A DNA stretch of 64,000 bases, from contig CAJQUW010008605.1 of assembly GCA_907163375.1 (NCBI GenBank), positions 248,001 to 312,000 on the forward strand. Direction: 5' to 3'. How positions within the stretch are numbered: position 1 is the first letter of the stretch; each line of letters begins with the position of its first letter. Of this stretch, positions 1 through 8,991 are shown piece after piece. The position numbers and the translations under genes were made by a program. The DNA comes from Prostheceraeus crozeri. Lineage: Eukaryota; Platyhelminthes; Polycladida; Euryleptidae. The notes below the pieces were generated by a model. The model made no database searches. It saw nothing but the letters and a program-made list of their open reading frames with translations, and was not told the DNA's origin.

Positions 1-34
1 CCTATTTAGTACATTAAAACACATCATATCTTAA

Positions 35-2130
35 CCCATTTAGCGCCAGTGTAACGTTTTCGTTACTGCACTTTTCGGAATCTGCTGTCTTCTCCAGTTT
101 GCGACATATGATAAAATATTTTGATTACCATACATTATTTATCACATATTTTCAGGTAAACAATCGCCAATTCAAAATTTATCACTTTTTAGTGCTTATA
201 TTTTATCACGAAATTAGACAAAAAATGGGCTTAAAATCTGCTAATATACTGAAAGCCTCAGTGTATGAACGTCCACATGTAATTCATTGTCAATGTCATT
301 TGCGTGATCTCATTATCCATCAAATACCGAAAATAGCAATCAATACTTGCTCGGATATTCATGACATGGCACGTAATTTTTTTGAACCGTAACGTTTTAG
401 TTACACTGGCGTAATATGATATACAAATGTTAAATACAGCAACAATATAAATGAAGTAAATGGTGGTGAATACTATCAATTTTCTTTAAAACTAATGTTT
501 GTTGAATACTGAAAACGAACAATTTCATTGGAATATTGCATTCTTAGTGTATTCTATGAGGCTGTAGTGCTTGTTGCTATTTATAGTCTATGGCTTTCCC
601 GTCACAAAACCAACCGAAGCCAATTGGCGTAGTAATTTCCTCAATATTAGACTTGTTAGTTCATGTACAGACTACAGAAGCAAGTCAAATAGAGATCAAA
701 TCTCAAGCATTTCCTCTTATGGCTTAATCATAAACATTGCAGGGTGCCAGTTCGCCTGGGCATAGAATACAAAGATGTCCTCCGACTCGAGCAATTTCAA
801 TCCAAAACTTCTTTGGCTGTAGACGATGCGTCTCTCCTTACAAGGGCACGCCAGAACCTCGAGATGGCCCAAACTAATTTAAAATATCTATAAAGGCTTA
901 GCTTGATTATATCAACCTGTGTAGCTATCTGAAGACAATAAGCTGTTGCTAACTATGGATAAAGAAGTTACTGAAATGTTGCCACAAAACCTCCATAAGT
1001 AAATGCTTCATCAGAGTTTTGAATCGATGATGAGTTTATGTGTCTCAGAGGTAAGTCTCTCAAACGATATCTCAGAGGTTAGTGACATCGTAAGGCAGTG
1101 TGAGATTGCAACGAAAGATTATTTGAATGATCAGTTCAGTAAACAGAAAAAGCAGTCAACATAATGGCAAATATCGGTAATTTCCATCTTCGCAGATAGG
1201 ACAAACATTCTCTGGATGCATTTCAAGGCAAGAATCTTTATGAGATGCTTGATGCGCATGCTGATGGTCTTATCGACCTCAGTGGCAGAAACCAGTGACT
1301 ACCCGGGACAAAAGAATTGTTTAGGCCTACATAATACTAAACAATCTCAAATGCGTTCATTTCTTGATGTTCTTTGTTTATGTGAACATTGCGAATGACC
1401 GAGGCGTCTCCAACTCTACCATGAATTTGGAGTCGATGCAGAAAGAGAATCAATTTCTCGATATGGCTTTCGAAATATGAAAACTTGTTCTCATTTCAAC
1501 GATAACGACTACACAGCAAACAGCAACGACAAGTAGCATAAAGCAGGCCTTTGATTAAATTGCTAATTCACAGTTTCGACAAATACCTCTGAAATATGAT
1601 GGAGAGCTTTTATGCTGAAATTATAACTCATTACTTCGGCAGGAATTGCTTGGAGCAATTCATAAGCTGCATTTGAAAAAAACATGCTTTTGTACATAGA
1701 AATAAACTGTTTATCTGAAGTTCGCTAGAATGGAAATTGACTCAAGGTCGCGGCACATCCGAGGGAACTAAGTTGGGGCATGAAGAACCAATTAAAAGCT
1801 TTGATTTACTCATGTGACTGATTCTAACCCAATGATACAGACGTTGGCAGGTGCATCTAAGTGAAAATGCGTGCGATTTATGTGCCGTTATTGTGCATTG
1901 CATGAAGCCTAATTTCCATTCTAGAGGTTTTATTATTGTCAATTTCTATGCTTTTGTATATTTTGACATCATATGACGCCATCGTAACGAAATCGTTACG
2001 GCTTTAATTTCTAAGATAGGGCTATTGTAATGAACTGGTCATCATATATTATTCTTAATAATAACATTCTGAAATACTTGCCGTTTTTGTAGAAAATTTG
2101 CCGATATTTACATAGGCGGCCTTAAATGGG
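35..2130. mobile_element. piggyBac-type non-autonomous element (TTAA target)
   Basis: The sequence TTAACCCATTTA at 31-42 is mirrored by TAAATGGGTTAA at 2123-2134, giving TTAA target copies at 31-34 and 2131-2134 and terminal inverted repeats that start CCCATTTA. TTAA targets and CC-starting termini are typical of piggyBac elements. Each end also has a subterminal palindrome-like motif: GTAACG-N4-CGTTAC type sequence near 51-66 and CGTAACGAAATCGTTACG at 1985-2002. CGCCAGTGTAAC at about 44-55 is repeated inverted at about 401-412. I find no DDE transposase in any frame. The small ORFs inside (99-392, 571-765, 1216-1398) resemble nothing I know, so the element is probably mobilised in trans or dead. 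The 3' terminus matches less well beyond the first 8 bp. Confidence 0.6.
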
Positions 2131-2585
2131 TTAAAATGCATAAATGATATCGCTATTTAGTATGTTGAATAAAACATCAAGCAAAGTGCAATGTCAAACC
2201 CATTAACATCAAACTTCTCATCAAGACTGAAAGCCCTTAATTTCGAGTGCAGGTAATAAACAAATAACTCCTGAAAATGATCAAACGCTCCTCATTTTCA
2301 AGTTATCCTCATTCCTCCTTCAGAAATTCATTTGGTATTTCTGACACTGCTACATGCACGTACTTTACCATTGGTTTTCAAGTTTCAATGTTGTTTCTTA
2401 GCCAATACTTTTAATGCACAAGAAAACAGGTCTGAAATTAAAATACAAGATGCTCCTTACAAAATTTACTTAAGAAAGACGCCACTTGAACCAAAAAAAT
2501 GAATCGTAGAAACAAATCGCGAAATATATTGCATCACTATTGACTTATTATTTGTTATTTCGATCAGAAGAAAGAGCTTGCACTT
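2131..2585. other. AT-rich spacer, nothing recognised
   Basis: No RNA gene, repeat boundary or family-like ORF is visible. The distal part may be diverged gypsy reverse transcriptase sequence, because the recognisable RNase H reading begins immediately after it, but I cannot support that from the frames. Confidence 0.4.
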
Positions 2586-2820
2586 GAGAATGACGCCCTT
2601 GAATATGACTTGGGTAGCATTATCAGCCAAGATGATGACTCCAGTAGCTTTTGCCAGCCGCCTTCTCACTTACTCAGAGAAAAATGACGCACAAATCGAG
2701 AATGAAATGATACCGTTAGTTTTCGATTTGTCTCAGGTCCATCACTATGCGTTTGGTAGAAATGTCAAGATCATTGCAGACCATCAACCATTGGTCTCGA
2801 TTATACAAAAGCTTCTGACA
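2586..2820 (+). pseudogene. Ty3/gypsy pol fragment, RNase H region
   Basis: The reading starts with a segment like the usual gypsy vDAsEyGLG motif (DALEYDLG), shifts frame once near 2637, then gives PVAFASRLL, SEKNDAQIENEM, HHYAFGR and ADHQPLVSI. These are classic signatures of the RT/RNase H junction in Ty3/gypsy polyproteins. It is a fragment: upstream RT motifs are missing and the downstream reading is cut by an inverted-repeat element. It belongs with the integrase fragment near 4.2-4.6 kb and the C-terminal fragment at 8.1-8.4 kb, which follow in the correct order on the same strand. It is not expected to be functional. Confidence 0.75.
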
Positions 2821-2821
2821 T

Positions 2822-4179
2822 GCCACGCGTGATTCACGCGTTATTACGGAACACCCCAAACATCCGTGTTTAAACCTATCTTACCCGGGCTATTTTGAGC
2901 GTCGAAATCCCGGGGGGGGGGCTAAAACAGCCACCCCTTAAGAAATCAATGTTCCAATGATCAAATCATTCTGAAAGTTACCTATCTACATAATTAGGAC
3001 ATGAGAAATTCAATGGTGGCATTCACTTTTGTTAAATTGATAGTCTTCGTTCTAAAAATAGCAATTCAAAATTTGAATTCAAATAATAGGAATCAATATC
3101 AACAAATCAATGTTCCAATGATCAAATCATTCTGAAAGTTACCTATAAACACAACCGATTTAGACGTGAAAAATTCAATGTTGGATTTTATTTTGGTTGA
3201 GTTGTTAGTTTTCATTCTAAGAATAGCAATTCAAAATTTGGATTTTGCTGATTTTATGAAAGGTTCAATATCAATATAAATCATTTTTTCACCTACATTG
3301 AAGAATTATCTAGCTCAAAATTTAAATCATCTTCTTGATAATTAATAATACCTCTCTAATTCTAATAATATTATAATTAATTCTAATAAAACCAGAAATC
3401 ATTTCAAGAACAGGGTAATTATTTTTCTAGCGAACTGTAGGTAAGCTGAACTTTCCAGATAGTTGCGTTATGTACTAAACGTCAGAATTAAGTCATCGCG
3501 AACACTGATAGAGAATATTCTGATAGAGATGCAGAAGTTAGAAAAACGAGAAAATTCATTTTTTGAAAAAGTACTTTTCACAATGACCCTCCAATTTGAC
3601 CTTCAAATGGGCCAATTGTAATCAAATTTGCACTGATGATCTGTCATACGACTAAACTTCAAAAAAATTCAGACTCCTAGCTAATATGGTTTATGAGATA
3701 TTTTAGAAAATGTAGAAGGGGGACTGTTTTAGCCCCCCCCCCCGGGTAAGATAGGGTTAAGGACATTCTATTCTTCTACGCGTGTACATACGCGCTGCAC
3801 TGTTAGAAATCACTTGATCTGATGCTGTTAAAACATGGGTAAAACATGGGAAATGTTTATGAATACACGCGGGTGAGCGTGTATAGTTTCGCGTCGTCCA
3901 CGGTTGTCTGCGCTGCCGCTTGAACCACTAAGATGAACCGCTAAGCATGTTCTGTCTTCCCTGAACATAAAATTGAGGTCCTATCACATTGTTTAGCCTC
4001 TGATACATGCAGACACATGAGACGCAAATTCTATATAACAGGACTGCCAACTAATGTATACTAACTTATATAACAGATGTTGCAGCAATATCCCGCATAG
4101 TCACGGATGTTTGGGGTCATGTGTAATTACGCATGGTTCACGCATGAATTACGTGGGATTGACTGTGGCATGTCACCTA
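2822..4179. mobile_element. Inverted-repeat element interrupting gypsy pol (CATGCCACG termini)
   Basis: The left side (ACATGCCACGCGTGATTCACGCG, given here only in part: CATGCCACGCGTGATT) and the right side ending GGCATGTCACCTAGTG are inverted copies. Both sides carry the block CCCCAAACA / TGTTTGGGG just inside. A second copy lies at 17208-17650 and shares the inner sequence (the stretch with CATGGGAAATGTTTATGAATAC and the GCATGTTCTGTCTTCC region), which shows this is a repeat family. The left terminus here appears shortened compared with the CACTAGGTGACATG start of the second copy. A further inverted-repeat element sits inside it (2871-3759). No protein is encoded. Confidence 0.6.
2871..3759. 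mobile_element. Nested inverted-repeat element with C/G homopolymer ends
   Basis: The 19-bp terminus TAAACCTATCTTACCCGGG at 2871 is repeated inverted as CCCGGGTAAGATAGGGTTA at 3741-3759, with one difference. Just inside are a run of ten G near 2911-2920 followed by CTAAAACAGCC, and at the other side GGACTGTTTTAG followed by eleven C near 3733-3743. The interior holds two direct tandem copies of a block of roughly 140 bp (about 2943-3080 and 3104-3245) sharing CAATGTTCCAATGATCAAAT. Comparison with the related copy at 17.2 kb, which lacks it, shows that it was inserted between the CCCCAAACAT block and the CTACGCG block. Confidence 0.6.
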
Positions 4180-4189
4180 GTGTGGTGCT

Positions 4190-4819
4190 ATCTTGCACGG
4201 AACACGGCTTGTTATTCCATAATCCATTAGATCTAAGATGAAAACGAACCTGATTCAGGCAGACCATTCGGGCATTAACTCGTGGTTGAGACGTGCTCGT
4301 CAATATGTCTGCAGGCCTGGCATGTCAACCGAAATTGGCCAAGAGGTCGAATCGTGTCATTCATGCAATAAGTATGCAGTCTCAAGAGAGTCACATTTTT
4401 CACGAAATGCTAAACAGACCTTAGGCAAAGGTAGGGGCGAGTGTGTTCAGTTACAAAGGTGAAGATTTTCTGGTCACGGCTGACTATTGTGGCATTTTTT
4501 TATTAGATCAACTGAATGACACGTCGGCACATAATAACAAAACTGAAAGATCACTTTTCACGTCCATATCATAGTTGCTCTGATGGTGCGCAGAAGCGGC
4601 GTTGAAAGTGTCCAAACATTTACTGATGAAGTGTGATAACTACAAGGAAGACTTCAGGTTAGACTGCTAAACTTAAGAAATACCCTACACTGTAAACTGT
4701 AGAGTACAAAAGCTGGCTGATTTTGACTACGAAACCGATGTACAAAACCAGACTAACAAAATGTACGAAAACGCTATTGTTTGTGCTCATACACTACGAA
4801 AGCGATTGCCTTACCTATT
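4190..4819 (+). pseudogene. Ty3/gypsy integrase fragment (zinc-binding and start of core)
   Basis: The reading includes HSGINSWLRRAR, VCRPGMSTEI and a CHSCNKYA segment, which together form the H2C2 zinc-binding module of gypsy integrase. It continues after a frame change into YKGEDFLVTADYCG, the beginning of the integrase catalytic core. Beyond about 4560 the frame is lost. A last recognisable stretch, MYENAIVCAHTLRKRLPYL at about 4761-4818, looks like the integrase C-terminal part just before the 288-bp array begins. The rest of this protein resumes after the array (8140-8424). Broken by several frameshifts and by the array. Confidence 0.7.
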
Positions 4820-5033
4820 AGCTATTTTCCGTCTGTTAAAATTATCATTGCAGCTTTCTTTGAATACTTGTGTGGACTAAGTCCCCGTTTCAAAGTATAA
4901 TGCTGGCTTTGAATTACTGATAACTTGCTTCAGTAGTTTGGCTTGACGGTTAATGCTATGTTGTCTTGGAGGATGAAGCTATCGGATTCTCTTACGCGGG
5001 TTCTTCAATTGAGGACTTATGTCGTTCTGTCGC

Positions 5034-5106
5034 TCGTCGATAGCTCAGTTGGTAGAGCGTTGGCCTAGAATGCCAGAGGTCGGTGGTTCAAATCCACCAA
5101 GACGCG
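5034..5106 (+). tRNA. tRNA-like gene, anticodon AGA, array copy 1
   Basis: Cloverleaf read from the sequence: D stem GCTC/GAGC with loop AGTTGGTA; anticodon stem TTGGC/GCCAG with loop CTAGAAT, giving anticodon AGA (U33 and A37 in place); five-base variable loop AGGTC; T stem GGTGG/CCACC with loop TTCAAAT. Internal Pol III promoters are present: A box TAGCTCAGTTGG and B box GGTTCAAATCC. A TTTT terminator follows at 5113-5116, seven bases after the discriminator position. The acceptor stem is poor: only positions 2-5 (CGTC/GACG) pair, while 1:72, 6:67 and 7:66 do not. AGA would decode serine codons, but serine tRNAs have a long variable arm, which is absent. The 5' half (TCGATAGCTCAGTTGGTAGAGCG) resembles eukaryotic tRNA-Tyr, shown here only for comparison. 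It may be a tRNA-derived RNA rather than a translating tRNA. Confidence 0.65.
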
Positions 5107-5321
5107 CAGCTATTTTCCGTCTGTTAAAATTATCATTGCAGCTTTCTTTGAATACTTGTGTGGACTAAGTCCCCGTTTCAAAGTATAATGCTGGCTTTGA
5201 ATTACTGATAACTTGCTTCAGTAGTTTGGCTTGACGGTTAATGCTATGTTGTCTTGGAGGATGAAGCTATCGGATTCTCTTACGCGGGTTCTTCAATTGA
5301 GGACTTATGTCGTTCTGTCGC

Positions 5322-5394
5322 TCGTCGATAGCTCAGTTGGTAGAGCGTTGGCCTAGAATGCCAGAGGTCGGTGGTTCAAATCCACCAAGACGCG
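5322..5394 (+). tRNA. tRNA-like gene, anticodon AGA, array copy 2
   Basis: Identical to copy 1 as far as I can read, with the same A and B boxes, imperfect acceptor stem and TTTT terminator 7 bases downstream. Confidence 0.65.
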
Positions 5395-5609
5395 CAGCTA
5401 TTTTCCGTCTGTTAAAATTATCATTGCAGCTTTCTTTGAATACTTGTGTGGACTAAGTCCCCGTTTCAAAGTATAATGCTGGCTTTGAATTACTGATAAC
5501 TTGCTTCAGTAGTTTGGCTTGACGGTTAATGCTATGTTGTCTTGGAGGATGAAGCTATCGGATTCTCTTACGCGGGTTCTTCAATTGAGGACTTATGTCG
5601 TTCTGTCGC

Positions 5610-5682
5610 TCGTCGATAGCTCAGTTGGTAGAGCGTTGGCCTAGAATGCCAGAGGTCGGTGGTTCAAATCCACCAAGACGCG
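5610..5682 (+). tRNA. tRNA-like gene, anticodon AGA, array copy 3
   Basis: Same sequence as copy 1. The flanking spacer is also the same, so the Pol III terminator TTTTCC is retained. Confidence 0.65.
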
Positions 5683-5897
5683 CAGCTATTTTCCGTCTGT
5701 TAAAATTATCATTGCAGCTTTCTTTGAATACTTGTGTGGACTAAGTCCCCGTTTCAAAGTATAATGCTGGCTTTGAATTACTGATAACTTGCTTCAGTAG
5801 TTTGGCTTGACGGTTAATGCTATGTTGTCTTGGAGGATGAAGCTATCGGATTCTCTTACGCGGGTTCTTCAATTGAGGACTTATGTCGTTCTGTCGC

Positions 5898-5970
5898 TCG
5901 TCGATAGCTCAGTTGGTAGAGCGTGGGCCTAGAATGCCAGAGGTCGGTGGTTCAAATCCACCAAGACGCG
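5898..5970 (+). tRNA. tRNA-like gene, anticodon AGA, array copy 4 (stem variant)
   Basis: The only tRNA copy with a visible change: GCGTTGGCC becomes GCGTGGGCC, which replaces the T28-A42 pair of the anticodon stem by a G:A mismatch. The other arms and both internal promoter boxes are unchanged. The substitution should weaken the anticodon stem. Confidence 0.6.
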
Positions 5971-6185
5971 CAGCTATTTTCCGTCTGTTAAAATTATCAT
6001 TGCTGCTTTCTTTGAATACTTGTGTGGACTAAGTCCCCGTTTCAAAGTATAATGCTGGCTTTGAATTACTGATAACTTGCTTCAGTAGTTTGGCTTGACG
6101 GTTAATGCTATGTTGTCTTGGAGGATGAAGCTATCGGATTCTCTTACGCGGGTTCTTCAATTGAGGACTTATGTCGTTCTGTCGC

Positions 6186-6258
6186 TCGTCGATAGCTCAG
6201 TTGGTAGAGCGTTGGCCTAGAATGCCAGAGGTCGGTGGTTCAAATCCACCAAGACGCG
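6186..6258 (+). tRNA. tRNA-like gene, anticodon AGA, array copy 5
   Basis: The tRNA part equals copy 1. The spacer upstream carries one substitution (GCTGC instead of GCAGC near 6003). Confidence 0.65.
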
Positions 6259-6473
6259 CAGCTATTTTCCGTCTGTTAAAATTATCATTGCAGCTTTCTT
6301 TGAATACTTGTGTGGACTAAGTCCCCGTTTCAAAGTATAATGCTGGCTTTGAATTACTGATAACTTGCTTCAGTAGTTTGGCTTGACGGTTAATGCTATA
6401 TTGTCTTGGAGGATGAAGCTATCGGATTCTCTTACGCGGGTTCTTCAATTGAGGACTTATGTCGTTCTGTCGC

Positions 6474-6546
6474 TCGTCGATAGCTCAGTTGGTAGAGCGT
6501 TGGCCTAGAATGCCAGAGGTCGGTGGTTCAAATCCACCAAGACGCG
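6474..6546 (+). tRNA. tRNA-like gene, anticodon AGA, array copy 6
   Basis: The tRNA part equals copy 1. The spacer upstream reads GCTATATTG instead of GCTATGTTG near 6400. Confidence 0.65.
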
Positions 6547-6761
6547 CAGCTATTTTCCGTCTGTTAAAATTATCATTGCAGCTTTCTTTGAATACTTGTG
6601 TGGACTAAGTCCCCGTTTCAAAGTATAATGCTGGCTTTGAATTACTGATAACTTGCTTCAGTAGTTTGGCTTGACGGTTAATGCTATGTTGTCTTGGAGG
6701 ATGAAGCTATCGGATTCTCTTACGCGGGTTCTTCAATTGAGGACTTATGTCGTTCTGTCGC

Positions 6762-6834
6762 TCGTCGATAGCTCAGTTGGTAGAGCGTTGGCCTAGAATG
6801 CCAGAGGTCGGTGGTTCAAATCCACCAAGACGCG
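6762..6834 (+). tRNA. tRNA-like gene, anticodon AGA, array copy 7
   Basis: Same sequence as copy 1, with intact A box, B box and downstream TTTT. Confidence 0.65.
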
Positions 6835-7049
6835 CAGCTATTTTCCGTCTGTTAAAATTATCATTGCAGCTTTCTTTGAATACTTGTGTGGACTAAGTCC
6901 CCGTTTCAAAGTATAATGCTGGCTTTGAATTACTGATAACTTGCTTCAGTAGTTTGGCTTGACGGTTAATGCTATGTTGTCTTGGAGGATGAAGCTATCG
7001 GATTCTCTTACGCGGGTTCTTCAATTGAGGACTTATGTCGTTCTGTCGC

Positions 7050-7122
7050 TCGTCGATAGCTCAGTTGGTAGAGCGTTGGCCTAGAATGCCAGAGGTCGGT
7101 GGTTCAAATCCACCAAGACGCG
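7050..7122 (+). tRNA. tRNA-like gene, anticodon AGA, array copy 8
   Basis: Same sequence as copy 1, in register with the 288-bp period. Confidence 0.65.
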
Positions 7123-7337
7123 CAGCTATTTTCCGTCTGTTAAAATTATCATTGCAGCTTTCTTTGAATACTTGTGTGGACTAAGTCCCCGTTTCAAAGT
7201 ATAATGCTGGCTTTGAATTACTGATAACTTGCTTCAGTAGTTTGGCTTGACGGTTAATGCTATGTTGTCTTGGAGGATGAAGCTATCGGATTCTCTTACG
7301 CGGGTTCTTCAATTGAGGACTTATGTCGTTCTGTCGC

Positions 7338-7410
7338 TCGTCGATAGCTCAGTTGGTAGAGCGTTGGCCTAGAATGCCAGAGGTCGGTGGTTCAAATCCA
7401 CCAAGACGCG
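7338..7410 (+). tRNA. tRNA-like gene, anticodon AGA, array copy 9
   Basis: Same sequence as copy 1, in register with the 288-bp period. Confidence 0.65.
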
Positions 7411-7625
7411 CAGCTATTTTCCGTCTGTTAAAATTATCATTGCAGCTTTCTTTGAATACTTGTGTGGACTAAGTCCCCGTTTCAAAGTATAATGCTGGCT
7501 TTGAATTACTGATAACTTGCTTCAGTAGTTTGGCTTGACGGTTAATGCTATGTTGTCTTGGAGGATGAAGCTATCGGATTCTCTTACGCGGGTTCTTCAA
7601 TTGAGGACTTATGTCGTTCTGTCGC

Positions 7626-7698
7626 TCGTCGATAGCTCAGTTGGTAGAGCGTTGGCCTAGAATGCCAGAGGTCGGTGGTTCAAATCCACCAAGACGCG
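7626..7698 (+). tRNA. tRNA-like gene, anticodon AGA, array copy 10
   Basis: Same sequence as copy 1, in register with the 288-bp period. Confidence 0.65.
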
Positions 7699-7913
7699 CA
7701 GCTATTTTCCGTCTGTTAAAATTATCATTGCAGCTTTCTTTGAATACTTGTGTGGACTAAGTCCCCGTTTCAAAGTATAATGCTGGCTTTGAATTACTGA
7801 TAACTTGCTTCAGTAGTTTGGCTTGACGGTTAATGCTATGTTGTCTTGGAGGATGAAGCTATCGGATTCTCTTACGCGGGTTCTTCAATTGAGGACTTAT
7901 GTCGTTCTGTCGC

Positions 7914-7986
7914 TCGTCGATAGCTCAGTTGGTAGAGCGTTGGCCTAGAATGCCAGAGGTCGGTGGTTCAAATCCACCAAGACGCG
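7914..7986 (+). tRNA. tRNA-like gene, anticodon AGA, array copy 11 (last)
   Basis: Same sequence as copy 1. The array breaks off 23 bp after this gene, at GTTAAAA|CTATTGAATG, so its TTTT terminator is retained but the spacer after it is lost. Confidence 0.65.
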
Positions 7987-8109
7987 CAGCTATTTTCCGT
8001 CTGTTAAAACTATTGAATGATAAAGATAATCCAAAAGGAAAGCCAATCACTTTCGTAGTGTATAGGCGCGAACAACAGCGCTTTCGTACATTATTCTGTT
8101 ATTTTCCTT

Positions 8110-8424
8110 TTGTACATCGGTTTCGTAAGTAGCTTTGGCATTGAACAGTTTACAGTGTACGAGGGTCTGGGCACGACACTATCTCAGAGACTGATTGGCA
8201 GACTCACCAAATCTCTGATACCAACAGCTCCTTCCACCTTGTTGCCAAGAAGACAGAACTTAGGTCATGATGTAGTAGAAATTGAGGCCAAGAGGCAAAA
8301 CACGGCTGAGAAGGTAAAAGTGACTCAAAGTAGAGACCTGGTGACCTTTCGTTCAGGTGATAGAGTTAGAGTGAGATACATTGGACGCAGAATTAATGGA
8401 AACCAGAAGAAGTGCAGTGGATGA
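8110..8424 (+). pseudogene. Ty3/gypsy integrase C-terminal fragment
   Basis: The reading has YEGLGTTLSQRLIGRLTKSLIPT, which corresponds to the well-conserved EGLG-(S/T)-P-AQRL-MGRRT-K segment of gypsy integrases, then a lysine-rich stretch and GDRVRVRYIGRR, the usual GDxVRV hydrophobic patch near the pol C-terminus. It continues the reading that was lost at the left edge of the array, in the same orientation, and so shows that one retroelement was split. The stop at 8424 is soon followed by the start of the A/B duplicated segment (8496). Confidence 0.75.
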
Positions 8425-8772
8425 ACAGTAGTGGGTAATATCTAATATATACAGTACAGGATAGAGTCTTTTGATTCAAAGCAGACAAGATTTACGATTT
8501 GAGAGCATCCACATGGCAAGAATGTGACCTGAAGTCCGGTGTTGTGAACAAGACGTGTCCAGACCTATCGTGGGAATCATCAAGCATGTGATGTGCGAGA
8601 AGGGTCAAACAAGCGAGAACGCCAATGTGCCATGAGAAGCGGAGGGTTAAATAGAGAGAACAGATGACACAGAGCGAAGTGAAGGAGCGGAAAATATCAA
8701 TCAACGGAACATCTCAAACTGGCCCAGTGGAGAATTCGACGGTAAATTCACGCAGCAGGCAATCAGTGTGTG

Positions 8773-8905
8773 AACCACAGAATTAGATTCATCTGCGCCC
8801 GCTTAGGTTTCTTAGAAAGGAAGAGTTATATGCAACCTTAATATCGAAATGGCACATCACAGAATTAGACAACTTGCTCCTTCTCGAATGGACAATTCGT
8901 GTATC
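8773..8905 (+). repeat. Left inverted repeat inside copy A (about 130 bp)
   Basis: AACCACAGAATTAGATT at 8773 through ATTCGTGTATC matches, in inverse orientation, 15732-15865, including the internal block AATATCGAAATGGCA and CACAGAATTAGACAACTTGC. The same pair is found in copy B at 49706-49838 and about 55420-55553. It could be the end of a large DNA transposon carrying the ZBED-like gene, but no target-site duplication is evident. Confidence 0.6.
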
Positions 8906-8991
8906 GCCTCAGAAATTTGAAACTGAAACGGGTGAGGATGTTCCGTGATGCCTTTTTAATATAATGCAGCATGACATTTTGTATATATATA

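Larger units (their letters stand above)
4820..8009 (+). repeat. Tandem array, 11 x 288 bp, each unit with one tRNA-like gene
   Basis: The unit is exactly 288 bp: the tRNA start recurs at 5034, 5322, 5610, 5898, 6186, 6474, 6762, 7050, 7338, 7626 and 7914. The array begins at AGCTATTTTCC (4820) and stops at GTTAAAA (8009), about 11.08 units. Units are nearly identical. The differences I noticed are T to G in the anticodon stem of copy 4, GCAGC to GCTGC near 6003, and ATGTTG to ATATTG near 6400. The 215-bp spacer contains an 11-bp palindrome GGACTAAGTCC flanked by ATACTTG and CAAAGTAT, which can form a hairpin. The array lies between two parts of one gypsy pol reading, so it arose in or was inserted into a retroelement. 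Near-identity implies recent amplification or ongoing gene conversion. Confidence 0.95.

Noticed and set aside
5034-5106. Arg tRNA with anticodon TCT on the opposite strand
   Set aside because: The A and B boxes, invariant loop bases and terminator fit only the plus strand; the reverse strand gives no proper D and T loops.
4820-8009. CRISPR-like regular repeats
   Set aside because: The whole 288-bp unit is conserved, spacers are not unique, and the context is animal transposon sequence.
7899-8132. 77-residue ORF over the last tRNA copy
   Set aside because: It is the frame running through the tRNA-like gene (IAQLVERW...GGSNPP is a translated tRNA pattern), not a protein.
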